From positions 186,001-250,000 of the forward strand of contig BBMT01000003.1 of the NCBI GenBank assembly GCA_000755425.1: a stretch of 64,000 nt of DNA. Reading direction: 5' to 3'. The DNA comes from Vibrio maritimus. GTDB taxonomy: Bacteria; Pseudomonadota; Gammaproteobacteria; Enterobacterales; Vibrionaceae. Positions 10,254-19,394 of this stretch are shown one piece after another; positions within the stretch are counted from its first letter, which is position 1; the number at the start of each line of letters is the position of its first letter. The position numbers and the translations under genes are program-made. Under the pieces are notes generated by a model. That model was not told where the DNA came from and did not search any database. It saw only the letters and a program-made list of their open reading frames with translations.

Positions 10254-11460
10254 TTACCTGTTTGCTCTTGTCCTGGCTTTGTTCGCGTTTAATGCGCAGG
10301 CGTCTTTAACCGTCAATGATTTACTGAGATCTGGGGAATTTTCTGTTTCAACTCAGCTAAGTAAGAGCAAAAACGTCGTGGTCGGCGAACAGGTGCGAGT
10401 GATCATTGATCTGCAAACCTCAACTTGGTTCACAAAAGGAACTGAAATCAAGCGGTTTGCTGTCAACAATGCCATCGTGTTAATGGAACAGGCGAATGTC
10501 GTGAACTCATCAACCCGTATAGATGGCAAAACATATTCCTCACAGCGATGGGAGGTACCCATTTACCCCCTTAGCAGCGGTGTCATTGATATCCCGCCGA
10601 TTTCTGTATTGGTCAGTGTTAAAGGGAAACAAGAAGATATCTTTGGGAAGGTGACGACTCAACCCATACAGCTGACAACTCACCTAGCTTCGGAGAATAT
10701 GTCATCGAATGTCGTGTGGGTTGTTGCGGATGAGGCCAGGCTTACCGAGAAAACCTCTCAAGTTAGTGACAATGACATAGACAACGAGTTGTTTGTAGGT
10801 GACTCCGTAACTAAAACCGTTAGCTTACATGGCACTGGTACCAGTGCCATGCTAATGCCTAATATCATGGAGCCTCTCGTCTGGCCCGAATCTACGCGTG
10901 TTTACGTGTCGCAACCAAAACGTGCTGACAATCAAGCTCGTGGGGTCAGTTCGGCTACTTATGAACAAGAAGTAACGCTGATTATGCAGCAACCTGGAAT
11001 CGTCGTATTCCCAGAAATTAAGGTGCTGTGGTGGAACTCGGACACTCAACAAGAGCAGTGGTTGATACTGCCTGAACAGGAGTGGCAAGTTAGTCATACC
11101 TTGGGCTCTTACATAAATATGTACTGGATGGAACTATCGCTCTGTGTAGCAGCTGGCATGTTACTTTTATTTGCATTTTCAAACGCGATACAAGAGTTCA
11201 TGAAACGTGACAAAGAAGGCCGACTGCCTTTGTTCGTTCAGTTCTGGCAAGCTGTTCATAGGAATCAAGAAGCAAGGGCACAGAGCATTGTTTATCGCAA
11301 GCTACTAAAGCGTCACAAGCGCTATCAGCTCATCGATGGCACTAAGGATGCATCATGGGATAGAGATGCAGTGCGATTGCAAGAGTGCTACAAGTCGTCT
11401 CATTCGGGAGCCGATATTCAGTCGTTGTTAAGACGCATTTGGAGACAAGTTTCTAAATAA
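10243..11460 (+). CDS. BatD family protein
   Basis: 405 residues from the ATG at 10243, chosen because GGAGG lies 6 bases upstream and a clean signal peptide follows (ending NAQAS). Ig-like beta-rich periplasmic domains fill residues about 20-280, one membrane helix lies near 290-310 (LSLCVAAGMLLLFAFSNAI), and a cytoplasmic tail ends the protein. This is the BatD (oxygen tolerance) architecture. It is the last gene of the MoxR/Bat run and is closed by a palindromic terminator. Confidence 0.86.
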   Translation: MKSSYLFALVLALFAFNAQASLTVNDLLRSGEFSVSTQLSKSKNVVVGEQVRVIIDLQTSTWFTKGTEIKRFAVNNAIVLMEQANVVNSSTRIDGKTYSSQRWEVPIYPLSSGVIDIPPISVLVSVKGKQEDIFGKVTTQPIQLTTHLASENMSSNVVWVVADEARLTEKTSQVSDNDIDNELFVGDSVTKTVSLHGTGTSAMLMPNIMEPLVWPESTRVYVSQPKRADNQARGVSSATYEQEVTLIMQQPGIVVFPEIKVLWWNSDTQQEQWLILPEQEWQVSHTLGSYINMYWMELSLCVAAGMLLLFAFSNAIQEFMKRDKEGRLPLFVQFWQAVHRNQEARAQSIVYRKLLKRHKRYQLIDGTKDASWDRDAVRLQECYKSSHSGADIQSLLRRIWRQVSK

Positions 11461-11542
11461 TGTGTCTGGATCGCTACAATCAATACCAGACAACCAATTA
11501 GCATTTAGAACTTATTATCTAGAGTGGGGTTTTTAATTACTT

Positions 11543-11568
11543 GGCTACCTATAGGTAGCCATTTTATT
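11543..11568 (+). terminator. Terminator after batD
   Basis: Perfect 18-base palindrome GGCTACCTATAGGTAGCC at 11543-11560 followed by ATTTTATT. It lies about 80 bases after the BatD stop and closes the operon. Confidence 0.75.
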
Positions 11569-11720
11569 GAGTGAAACATTATACGCTGCAACTTTACTAG
11601 TAAATTTTCTAAGTCATTTACGTAGTCTTTCGAGTGCCGTAGCCGCCTGCGACTATTTATTCTGATTGTATTGCTTACAGGGCTTATTTTTAGTCCAGCT
11701 AATAATTGGAGAATGTTGCA

Positions 11721-12527
11721 ATGACAATTAATTTAAATCGTATTTCTAAGGCGGCATTTGTTTCCGCTATTTTTTGTACCTCATCACCGTTTGTTTCGGC
11801 AGATGAAGCGCAACTTGCGGATATGTCAGACCCTATGGCTGTATTTGATCAACTAGGCGGCGGTATTTCGGACAGAGGCATCAACATTAAATATGGTCAA
11901 ATGTATGATACGAACAGTGATGTCACTATGGGAATGAACATCGTTGAAGTAAAAGGCATTGCTGGTGGTATGCTTGGTTGGAGTGATACGGTCAAACCGG
12001 ATGATAGTATCGATTCAGTGAGGTTTCGTAATTTTAACGGCAACATTACCAACGGGCGAGGCAAGCAAATTGATGTTAATTACGATGTTGAAAGAGAGTC
12101 GCTAGATGCATCATATAGCGTCATGCAAGCTTTACCACCGCTAAAAAACTTTAATTTATATCCTTTTGCTGGGGTAGGTGTAAACGTACAAAATAACGCG
12201 ATTGACACATACCAAAATGGTCAAGCTGTTGTCGACTCTGGGTATTCAATCCCAGGCGTATTTGGCCAAATTGGTATGTATAGCAAATTGGCTGTCACAG
12301 ATAAGATTTGGTTAAACTATAACCCAATGTTTTTGACAACCATTGGCGGCTCAGATTTCTATAAAAATAATGCTTATGGGTTGGGGAAAAGCAATATTAC
12401 TATGCACGAGTTAATTGCAAGTTATCAGGTTAACCCACGTTTGAATTTTCGTTATTTTGCAAACTTTAGTGATGAGGTGAGTTTTCGAGATGGCCAGCAT
12501 CGCCTTGAATTTAACTATCAGTTCTAG
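11721..12527 (+). CDS. Predicted outer-membrane beta-barrel protein
   Basis: 268 residues from the ATG at 11721, which has GGAGA 8 bases upstream (a TTG 15 bases earlier is less likely). The signal peptide ends around FVSADEA. The mature part is rich in alternating aromatic/polar strands (FNLYPFAGVGVNVQ, KIWLNYNPMFLTTIGG, LNFRYFANFSDEVSF), and the last residue is Phe in LEFNYQF, the C-terminal signature for BAM-mediated insertion. Its role is unknown. It forms its own transcription unit with a terminator directly after. Confidence 0.7.
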   Translation: MTINLNRISKAAFVSAIFCTSSPFVSADEAQLADMSDPMAVFDQLGGGISDRGINIKYGQMYDTNSDVTMGMNIVEVKGIAGGMLGWSDTVKPDDSIDSVRFRNFNGNITNGRGKQIDVNYDVERESLDASYSVMQALPPLKNFNLYPFAGVGVNVQNNAIDTYQNGQAVVDSGYSIPGVFGQIGMYSKLAVTDKIWLNYNPMFLTTIGGSDFYKNNAYGLGKSNITMHELIASYQVNPRLNFRYFANFSDEVSFRDGQHRLEFNYQF

Positions 12528-12554
12528 CTTAGCCGTTTAATTGTTTCATACTCG

Positions 12555-12578
12555 AAGCCCCCTATGATGGGGGCTTTT
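12555..12578 (+). terminator. Rho-independent terminator
   Basis: Hairpin AAGCCCCC/GGGGGCTT with a 6-base loop and four T's, directly after the beta-barrel gene. Confidence 0.82.
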
Positions 12579-12688
12579 GAGTTTTAGTAGAAAGTAAAGC
12601 TAGCGTTGTTATGGAAAGGCTTAAGCGTATTAATGTCAATCGAATAAAATACGTCAAAACCATTCCATAAAACCTTCAACCTTGTTCT

Positions 12689-13878
12689 CTACTGCGGTTC
12701 TTCATCGTTGGACTCTCTCAGTGTATCCCAAGATGGCGTATACACTTCTGAATGCTGGTCAATAAAGTATTCGCCTTCCAGCGTATTATTCGAGTCAGTC
12801 TCGCCATAACGACCGAAACAACCACGCTGAATCGCTAGCCCAAATTGGCCGCCACTCCAACTGAGCGAACCGCGTGTTTCTAAATTGCCATCTACATCGA
12901 AAGATGATGAGTTGGAACACTCCATTTCACCAGACGATAGGTTCCCTCCTACTTGCGCCGCGCTATTTTGGAATAAGGTGAAGCGACCATCGTCATTTGT
13001 ACCGACCGAAACATCGCCTTGAACGTAAAGGTGTGAATTACCCCAAATGTCTACAAGGTTTGTGATTTGCAAAGAGTTGGCCTCTATCGAAGAGCCTCTA
13101 GAGGCATATAGGTCGTCGGCAATTAGAGCATTGCCTTGGCTGTGAACAAAGGAGCTGCCTATGGCTTCAACGGTATCGTAAGTGGCTGTGTCAGATTGGA
13201 TAACTAAAGTGGAGTTTCCATCGGCAACAACTTGGAAAGCATTTCCGATTACCGCACTTCTAATATCAGCCGATGCGTTGCGATTAAGTAGAAGAGATAG
13301 ATTGTCGATAGAGCCGAGTTAATACGTAGATATGAGGTGCGTATATAGATATTGGGATCATACTCGTCGCCACTAATTACTGGCGTAGGCAATGTAACAT
13401 CCTCTAGTCGCAAGTTAGAATTGTTGCGTACAAACAGGGTTCCCTCCAATGTAAGGTTAGAAAGACGAACGTTGGACTGCGCATCTATAAATAGGGACTC
13501 CCCGTCCATATCTTCGCCTTCAGTAATACTAGCGCTCCCCGAGCCGTCGATTCTTACGTCTGCGCGAGCGATTTCAGCTCCTTCACAAGAACCGGAAATC
13601 AAATATTCCATCTGTGCATTAGAATTACGTGAGCCTTCAAGCGCTTCGACCAACGCTTTAGCGTTTTAGGAGCAATCCACTTCAACAGTAATATAGGAAT
13701 CTGACTCAGAGCCCTCTAGCGCCGTTAGCCTAGAATCGAGTTGTGAGAAGTTTTCGTTCACTTCACTTGCGAGAGCTGGTGAACCTGCGCTGAATGTGTT
13801 GGGTACAGCGGCGAAAGCGCCAACTGCGATGGTGTGACTGAACAGTGTTGCCAACAGAAGTTTGTTTGAAGTTTCCAT
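12689..13878 (-). pseudogene. Exported beta-helix-type surface protein with in-frame stop and frameshift
   Basis: About 396 codons. Signal peptide at residues 1-24, then AAVPNTFSAGSPALASEVNE and a coiled segment FSQLDSRLTALEG. After EVDCS comes a TAA stop (13666-13668), and the same frame continues as NAKALVEALEGSRNS. The paralogue at 44956-45801 reads EVDCSENKSAL here, so Glu to stop by one substitution is the simplest reading. A second lesion is a one-base deletion near 13320 (after LRINS), after which SIDNLSLLLNRNASADI continues to DTLRESNDEEPQ at the end. The many short strand-turn repeats (SNVRLSNLTLEGTLFVRNNSNLRLEDVTL) suggest a right-handed beta-helix. It lies downstream of a lipoprotein gene, as its paralogue does. 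Confidence 0.72.
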
Positions 13879-13915
13879 GATACTTATCCTTAAGGTTTCT
13901 AATCTTGTTTTGTCG

Positions 13916-15173
13916 CTACTGCCAGGTTGCGTCGTTCCAATTGGTTACGTTCCACGTGAGGTCAACGTTGTTGTCACAGGCATCACCGAGTCCATCTTGA
14001 TCAAAGTCCGCTTGGTCTTGATTGGCGACAGTTGTACAGTTGTCGATGTCATTTGCGATGGCATCATTGTCGGTATCATTGAGTGACTGATCATCTTCGT
14101 TGTCACCAAGCCCGTCGTTGTCATCATCGAACCATTCCGTAGCGTCATTGGGAAAGCGGTCGATGTTATTTGCGTAACTGTCGTTGTCACTATCGTTGGG
14201 TAGGGATCATCTTCATTGTCACCAAGGCCGTCATTGTCATCATCGAACCATTCCGTTGCGTCATTGGGGAAGAGATCGACATTATTGCTGTAGCTGTCGT
14301 TATCACTATCATTTAGATAAGGATCATCTTCATTGTCACCGAGATTGTCTTGGTCGCTATCCACCACTCTGTTGGATCTTGGTCAAAAGCGTCGATGGAA
14401 TCGGGAATCCCATCGCCATCACTATCGGTTGGCGGAACTTGTGGTGGAATCGCGGCCAAATCCTGCTTGATCTCTTCGACCGTTTGCGAATCAGAGACCG
14501 TATCGAGAATCTCTTTTATATCTTGATTCACAGCGGTCACGACGAGCTCAAATTTTGAGGATTCAGTCGAGGTCTGGTCTGCAGCTTTGGCAAGGTCATC
14601 TGGTGATTCAGGTAGCGCTCCCATACTGACGATTTGTTCTGCTGCATACGCTGCTTTTGGTTTACCTTCGCCTGCAATAAAGTCTCCTAAAACATCGTCA
14701 GACTCTATTCCCAACTCGTTAGCCAGTTTTTGAACCGCATCTTCTTTACTAAGTGAAGGATCTTTCTTCATCGAGTTATGAACAATGGTGGTCAGAGGCG
14801 TTACCGCGCTTTCTCCTGCAGGTGCTGACATCACAAAAGGTTCGGTTATTTCACCTTCTGTTTCATCGATGGTTTGGCCAACGATGGCTCGAACGACAAC
14901 AGGATAGAGTGTAGGGTCGTCGATCCCCGTTACATCAAGAGTGGCAATACCGCCTTCTACAGAAATAGCACTTGGCTCATTGGCATCGAGTAAAAAGTTG
15001 TTGTTGAGGTCTAGCCAGACTTCTGCACCTTTCAAGTATCCATCGATGGCAGTGACGCTGTAAGCGTCTCCTGCACTAACATTATCGGTAGAATTGTTGT
15101 TGTCACTATTACAGCCATAAATAGAGACGGTGAAGAATAAGCCTAAACTGACCTTGAATATTTTCTGCTTCAT
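13916..15173 (-). CDS. Lipoprotein with thrombospondin type 3 (Ca-binding) repeats (two frameshifts)
   Basis: About 419 residues when repaired. Start ATG at 15173; the lipobox reads VSIYGC with Cys followed by NSDNNNSTD. Residues about 30-260 form an uncharacterised domain beginning AIDGYLKGAEVWLDLN. The C-terminal third has repeated DxDxDG-type Ca-binding motifs (DSDGDGIPD, DSDQDNLGDNEDDPY, DDDNDGLGDNEDD, DFDQDGLGDACD). Frame breaks near 14367 and near 14203 (one C missing in CCC) are bridged by the repeat pattern itself. It ends NWNDATWQ at 13916. It probably sits in the outer membrane and may partner the beta-helix protein downstream, 37 bases away. Confidence 0.78.
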
Positions 15174-15507
15174 ATCGTTATCCAGTTTGTTGTGGCAATA
15201 TAAGTGATTAGTGCAATTGATCAGTTTGTCAACAAGGTGGGGAATTGCATACGGTTTGAGTTTGTAAATTGTTCCCAAGATCACATTTGGTGCAGTTCTA
15301 AACAGCAGCTCGATTAAATAACCAGGTAGGAAAATTAGAGTAAATTAGTTGTCGTCACGTTATTAAGGTTGAACTATTCGTGATATTCCTCGTTTATACG
15401 TTCGAAGAAGTGCGTTAACGGTTTAAAAGTTGCATGCAAGGATAAAAGAACGGCTGCCGTGTAAAATAACGACTCGATATTTACTCGCGAAAACAGAGAG
15501 ATTGACC
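15174..15507. other. Intergenic region, no gene seen
   Basis: About 330 bases between the start of the TSP3 lipoprotein gene and the end of the channel gene, both on the minus strand. It presumably contains the lipoprotein promoter. I see no clear hairpin or reading frame. Confidence 0.4.
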
Positions 15508-16348
15508 CTATTGATGGGGCTTCGATTTCAAAAGCGCTTTTATCTCCTCTAACTCTTGATGCAATGATTGTACTTGTTGGTGAGTGGCAAATATCTGTCT
15601 TGTTTGGTGATCGGCGGTAAGCTGCGGTAGTTCGGACTCCTTGTCTTTTTCAGCTAGTGCATGTTCTGCTGTCATAGTCTCAATGACAACACCTATCATC
15701 ATGTTTAAAAACACAAATGCGGTCAGGAAAATAAATGTTAGATAGTAGACCCAACTGATGGGGTAGACCACCATAGTTTCGTACATGACATCTGTCCAGT
15801 CTTCAAAAGTTGCTATACGGAAAAGGGTGAGCATGGATATGGATACATCCCCCATAGTACTTCGTTGATGTCGGAAAATACCAAGCTACCGATGACAGCA
15901 TAAATGTAGAAGATGATAAACATTAGAACGGCGATATAGCCATTTTGGGGATCGCCTTAAATAATGCGTTAATAAGTAATTTAAGCTGCGGTACGGCAGA
16001 GACTAAACGTAATACTCGAAATACACGGAGGAGGCGAGCGATTAAAATGCCTTGTCCCGCCGTAGGTATTAAACTGCCGATAACAATAACGGTGTCAAAA
16101 AGGTTCCAACCACTTTTAAAAAAATTGAGCTTGTTTTGGTATGAGAAGAACTTGATGATTATTTCAATCAAGAAGAATAGCAATATGAAAACATCGAGCC
16201 ATTGAATTGCTCCGCTTAAAGCATCGGGTAGCTCAAACGTTTTAGCGCCGATGGTCAACGCAGCAAGTATGATCACAACTACAGTAAATGCTTGGAAGTA
16301 CTTATTGTTGTTAATCGCGTTTAATTTTACATGCAAAGAGGAGAGCAT
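15508..16348 (-). CDS. Bacterial voltage-gated cation channel, NaChBac family (two frameshifts)
   Basis: About 280 residues when repaired. The ATG at 16348 has AAGGAG 9 bases upstream. Six membrane segments are visible; S4 is RLLRVFRVLRLV with regularly spaced arginines. The pore filter reads TFEDWTD, where NaChBac-type sodium channels have TLESW. Frame breaks lie near 15940 (one G missing, giving MGYIAVLMFIIFY) and near 15852 (one G missing in a G5 run). After S6 (FVFLNMMIGVVIETM) comes a coiled-coil C-terminus (VQSLHQELEEIKALLKS), the usual tetramerisation element. The acidic filter suggests calcium affinity. Confidence 0.9.
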
Positions 16349-16473
16349 AGATATCGCTCCTTCATATCTGGTTATCACTTGTTATGTAAATGTTATGCCC
16401 AACACTGCGATTTTCGCTAGAAAATAATTGCGACATTTTATTAACAATTTGAAACTGACGTCAGATTAGAAGA

Positions 16474-16498
16474 GAAAAAAGGGAAGCCGAAGCTTCCC
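16474..16498 (-). terminator. Terminator of the TonB cluster (minus strand)
   Basis: On the minus strand, GGGAAGCTTCGGCTTCCC forms a hairpin followed by TTTTTTCTCTTC. It lies about 70 bases past the stop of the TPR protein. Confidence 0.82.
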
Positions 16499-16569
16499 TA
16501 AACGTGCGACTGACTCACACTTAATCAAGAGAAGAACACAACCATCTCCTCTCGATATTCTTATCAGTC

Positions 16570-17777
16570 TTACTGCTCCAAAAAGCTGATCCAAGGGCTA
16601 ACCGTTGGACGTAGCTGTTGGGAACTCGCGGCCTTTTTCATTGAGTTGAGTGCGAGTTTGGGCTGTTTCATCTCAAAATGTGCCATGCCTTTTATGTATT
16701 GCAGTTCTGCCACTTGGTCCTTAGTAGCGTTGGGCGCATAAGTCTTCGTGTATTCAGATGCTACTTTATATTGCTTGTCTTGCAGCATTAGACGAGCAAT
16801 ACGGATTTGACTTGTGGCTGTTGGATCCATCTCGTACGCTTGTTGGTAGGCCAAAATCGCTTGATCTACTTCTTGCGCTTGATGGTAGAAAGACGCCAGC
16901 TTTTCAACATGCTTTTGCGTTTTCTCTATGTTCCTTGCTCCATCTCTTGCTTCAGTGTTTTCGCTGCGCGGTAAGGGATGCCTTGATAAGCCATAAAGTT
17001 TACGAGCCTTAAATACTCCTTTTCACTTTCTAGTAGGTTAAGCTCATAAGCGGCTTCAAGTGCTGCTAGTGAGTTTCGATCCTGGTTCATTTCCATGTAG
17101 ATCCCAGACAGCTGCATCCAATACCGCTTTTTCTGTGGATATTTGGAAGTGAGTGTTTTTAGCACACCAGCCGTACTCTTGTACTGCTTAAGTTCATAAT
17201 GAGAAGCAAGCAGTAACAGATACCAAGACTCACTCGGTTCTTTGGTCATCGAGATAGCTTTTTTGGTCGGAGCGATGGCATTTTTGTAATTCCCCATTTG
17301 CACATAGGCACTTGCCAGTGTGATATAAGCATGAGCGTTAGGCTTGTCTTCAGTGGTTACCGCCACGTCAAACCAGGCCTTCATGGTATTGACCGACTTT
17401 TGGTACTGCTCCTCGGCGAGATAGAGCTGAGCCAAACTGTAGCGGACTTGCTGCGCGACAGGCACGGGTAGGGCATTAACCTCGAGTGCTTGAGCAAAGT
17501 AGTTCGCCGCTTGTTTGTAGTCTTCACGAAGTGAGTACAGAAAACCCATCTGTTGCAGTAAGACGGCTCGGTCGTACTTTTTCTTCTTGGTAGACTCAAT
17601 GGCACTTTCTAGCTTTTCTATGGCGTAAGCGTATTTTTCTTCTGCGATCCATTTTTGCACCTTGTTAACGGTACGAAATGTCTTGTCGGAAAGCTGAGGT
17701 GGATCCTGAGCGATAGCTGGGCTGCTTAAACAGCCCGCTATAAGTAACACAGAAGCCAATTTTTTGAACGTATTCAT
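16570..17777 (-). CDS. Periplasmic TPR protein of the TonB cluster (frameshifted)
   Basis: About 402 residues when repaired. Start ATG at 17777, with GAGT upstream; signal peptide ending PAIAQD. At least eight TPR-like units follow (for example AVLLQQMGFLYSLREDYKQA, AHAYITLASAYVQMGNYK, AYQQAYEMDPTATSQIRIA). The frame breaks near 16930 after MEQG and resumes as IEKTQKHVEKLASFYHQ. It starts 11 bases after the TonB stop and is the last gene of the operon. TPR proteins at the end of such Vibrio TonB clusters are thought to assist the system; the mechanism is unknown. Confidence 0.84.
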
Positions 17778-17787
17778 GTTCGACTCC

Positions 17788-18420
17788 TTAGTTGGTAGAA
17801 AACTCAATTTCTTGTGACATACGAGTACTGACCGCCTGTCCATCGACTTGCTTAGGTTTGAATGTCCATTTAGCGATAGTCTTTTTGGCAGCGCGGCCGA
17901 GGCCTAGCTTACGTGGGTTTTCTTTGAGGACTTTGACATCTTCAACCGTGCCACGTTCGTTCACAGTGAACTCAACCAACACCACTCCTCTTTCTATTCC
18001 AGAACGCGCTGCTTTACGCGGCATTTGCGGCTGGAACGTGGCCAGAGGTACTGGACCGTTATTGCCAAGAACTTGAGCTCCACCGCCTTGGGTGTAGTGA
18101 CCCAACACAGAACCACCAGTGACATTCACAGGCAGATTTAGGTTAGGCATATCCATAGCGATCTGCTCCATCACAGGCTTGACCGTCGACGCCACTTTCA
18201 TTTCTGGTGGCGGTGGAGGGCGTTTCGGTGGTGGTGGTTTTGGTAGCTCTCGTTTTTTCTCCTGTACATTTTCTTGCGGTTTAACGCGAATAAAATCGAC
18301 CATACGAAGATCGTCACTCGACGTTAACTCGTGGCGCTCTTTGTTTACCAGCTTGTCCATCCCCCAGAAGAGTCCAAGGGCGACAACGAGCGCCAGTGCT
18401 ACAGAGGCCAGATAACGCAT
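17788..18420 (-). CDS. TonB-family energy-transducing protein
   Basis: 210 residues. One N-terminal membrane helix (residues 4-22), a proline-rich spacer around 60-73 (KPPPPKRPPPPP), and a C-terminal TonB domain (about 135-208) with GVVLVEFTVNERGTVEDVKV, AAKKTIAKWTFKP and the terminal IEFSTN. The protein spans the periplasm and passes proton-motive energy to outer-membrane receptors. The short length is typical of TonB2/TonB3-type proteins from Vibrio rather than the long TonB1 type. It follows exbD by three bases. Confidence 0.93.
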   Translation of the reverse strand: MRYLASVALALVVALGLFWGMDKLVNKERHELTSSDDLRMVDFIRVKPQENVQEKKRELPKPPPPKRPPPPPEMKVASTVKPVMEQIAMDMPNLNLPVNVTGGSVLGHYTQGGGAQVLGNNGPVPLATFQPQMPRKAARSGIERGVVLVEFTVNERGTVEDVKVLKENPRKLGLGRAAKKTIAKWTFKPKQVDGQAVSTRMSQEIEFSTN

Positions 18421-18423
18421 AGG

Positions 18424-18831
18424 TTACCCCTTATCTGTAGCGGCGATGGAGATGTTTTCTACCCCAGCCATTTTTATTTGATCCATCACTTTCACCACGA
18501 CACCGGCACTGGCTTCTTGGTCTGCTTGGATCACCACGGCACCTTCCGGGCTTTCCGCTTTGAGTCGTTCGATGTTCGCGCGCACTGCATCGACTTCGAT
18601 ACGGCGCTTATCGACCCAAACATCGCCAGCCGCACCAATGGCAACCATAATGTTACCGTTTTTCACCACCTGCGCCGTGTTAGCGCTTGGTCTACTGACT
18701 TCGATACCAGCTTCTTTGACGAAGGAAGTGGTAACAATGAAGAAAATCAACATGATGAAAACAATGTCTAGCATTGGCGTCATATCGATCGCTGCTTCTT
18801 CATTGCTTTCGCTGCTATAGCGTCTTTTCAT
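18424..18831 (-). CDS. exbD: ExbD-type proton-channel subunit
   Basis: 135 residues. A single membrane helix (residues 17-40, IDMTPMLDIVFIMLIFFIVTT) holds the essential aspartate in MLDIVFI, and a periplasmic domain follows. This matches ExbD/TolR length and layout. It sits between tonB and exbB with short gaps, so the three form the inner-membrane motor. Confidence 0.94.
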   Translation of the reverse strand: MKRRYSSESNEEAAIDMTPMLDIVFIMLIFFIVTTSFVKEAGIEVSRPSANTAQVVKNGNIMVAIGAAGDVWVDKRRIEVDAVRANIERLKAESPEGAVVIQADQEASAGVVVKVMDQIKMAGVENISIAATDKG

Positions 18832-18857
18832 GACCTATATCCTTATAATTCCGTTTA

Positions 18858-19385
18858 CTAAGCGACATGTTTTAGCTGGTCTTCCAGCTTTTGTGTGGTC
18901 ACTTTTGCAAGATGATCCAATCGAGTGCTAAAGAACAAACCAGACAGAGAAGCGACCATTCCCGCAAGGGTTGGTATGGTTGCTTTTGAAATGCCTGAGG
19001 CCATGGCTCGCGGGCTTCCTGTGCCTACAACAGCTAGGATGTCAAACACGTGGATCATGCCGACAACCGTTCCCAGCAGACCAAGCAGCGGACATAGTGC
19101 GATAAGCACTTTGACGACCGGCAGTCCTTTTTTGTTCTCAATATCCTGACGCGAGACAAGCTCTTGGCGGATCATTTTTGCGTTCCAGCTTTGATGCTCG
19201 GAGCGTGCAGTCCACTCCGCGAGTGTTTTCTTTGCCATTCGCGGAGCAACGGCTAAGAAATAAAACCAGCGTTCAAGTAGCACACTCCAGAGCAAAAAAC
19301 TGAGAATAAAGATGGCGAATAGGACATCACCACCCATTCCTAAAAAGCGTCTTATCGACTCAAATTCTTCGACTAACCACCACAT
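18858..19385 (-). CDS. exbB: ExbB/TolQ-type proton-channel subunit
   Basis: 175 residues. Three membrane segments, with the family motif GLLGTVVGMI in the second and GISKATIPTLAGMVASLSGLFF in the third. The N-terminus is short, as in ExbB2 of Vibrio. It is encoded 26 bases upstream of exbD and 9 bases downstream of the larger TtpC-like protein. Confidence 0.92.
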   Translation of the reverse strand: MWWLVEEFESIRRFLGMGGDVLFAIFILSFLLWSVLLERWFYFLAVAPRMAKKTLAEWTARSEHQSWNAKMIRQELVSRQDIENKKGLPVVKVLIALCPLLGLLGTVVGMIHVFDILAVVGTGSPRAMASGISKATIPTLAGMVASLSGLFFSTRLDHLAKVTTQKLEDQLKHVA

Positions 19386-19394
19386 AGCCGCTCC

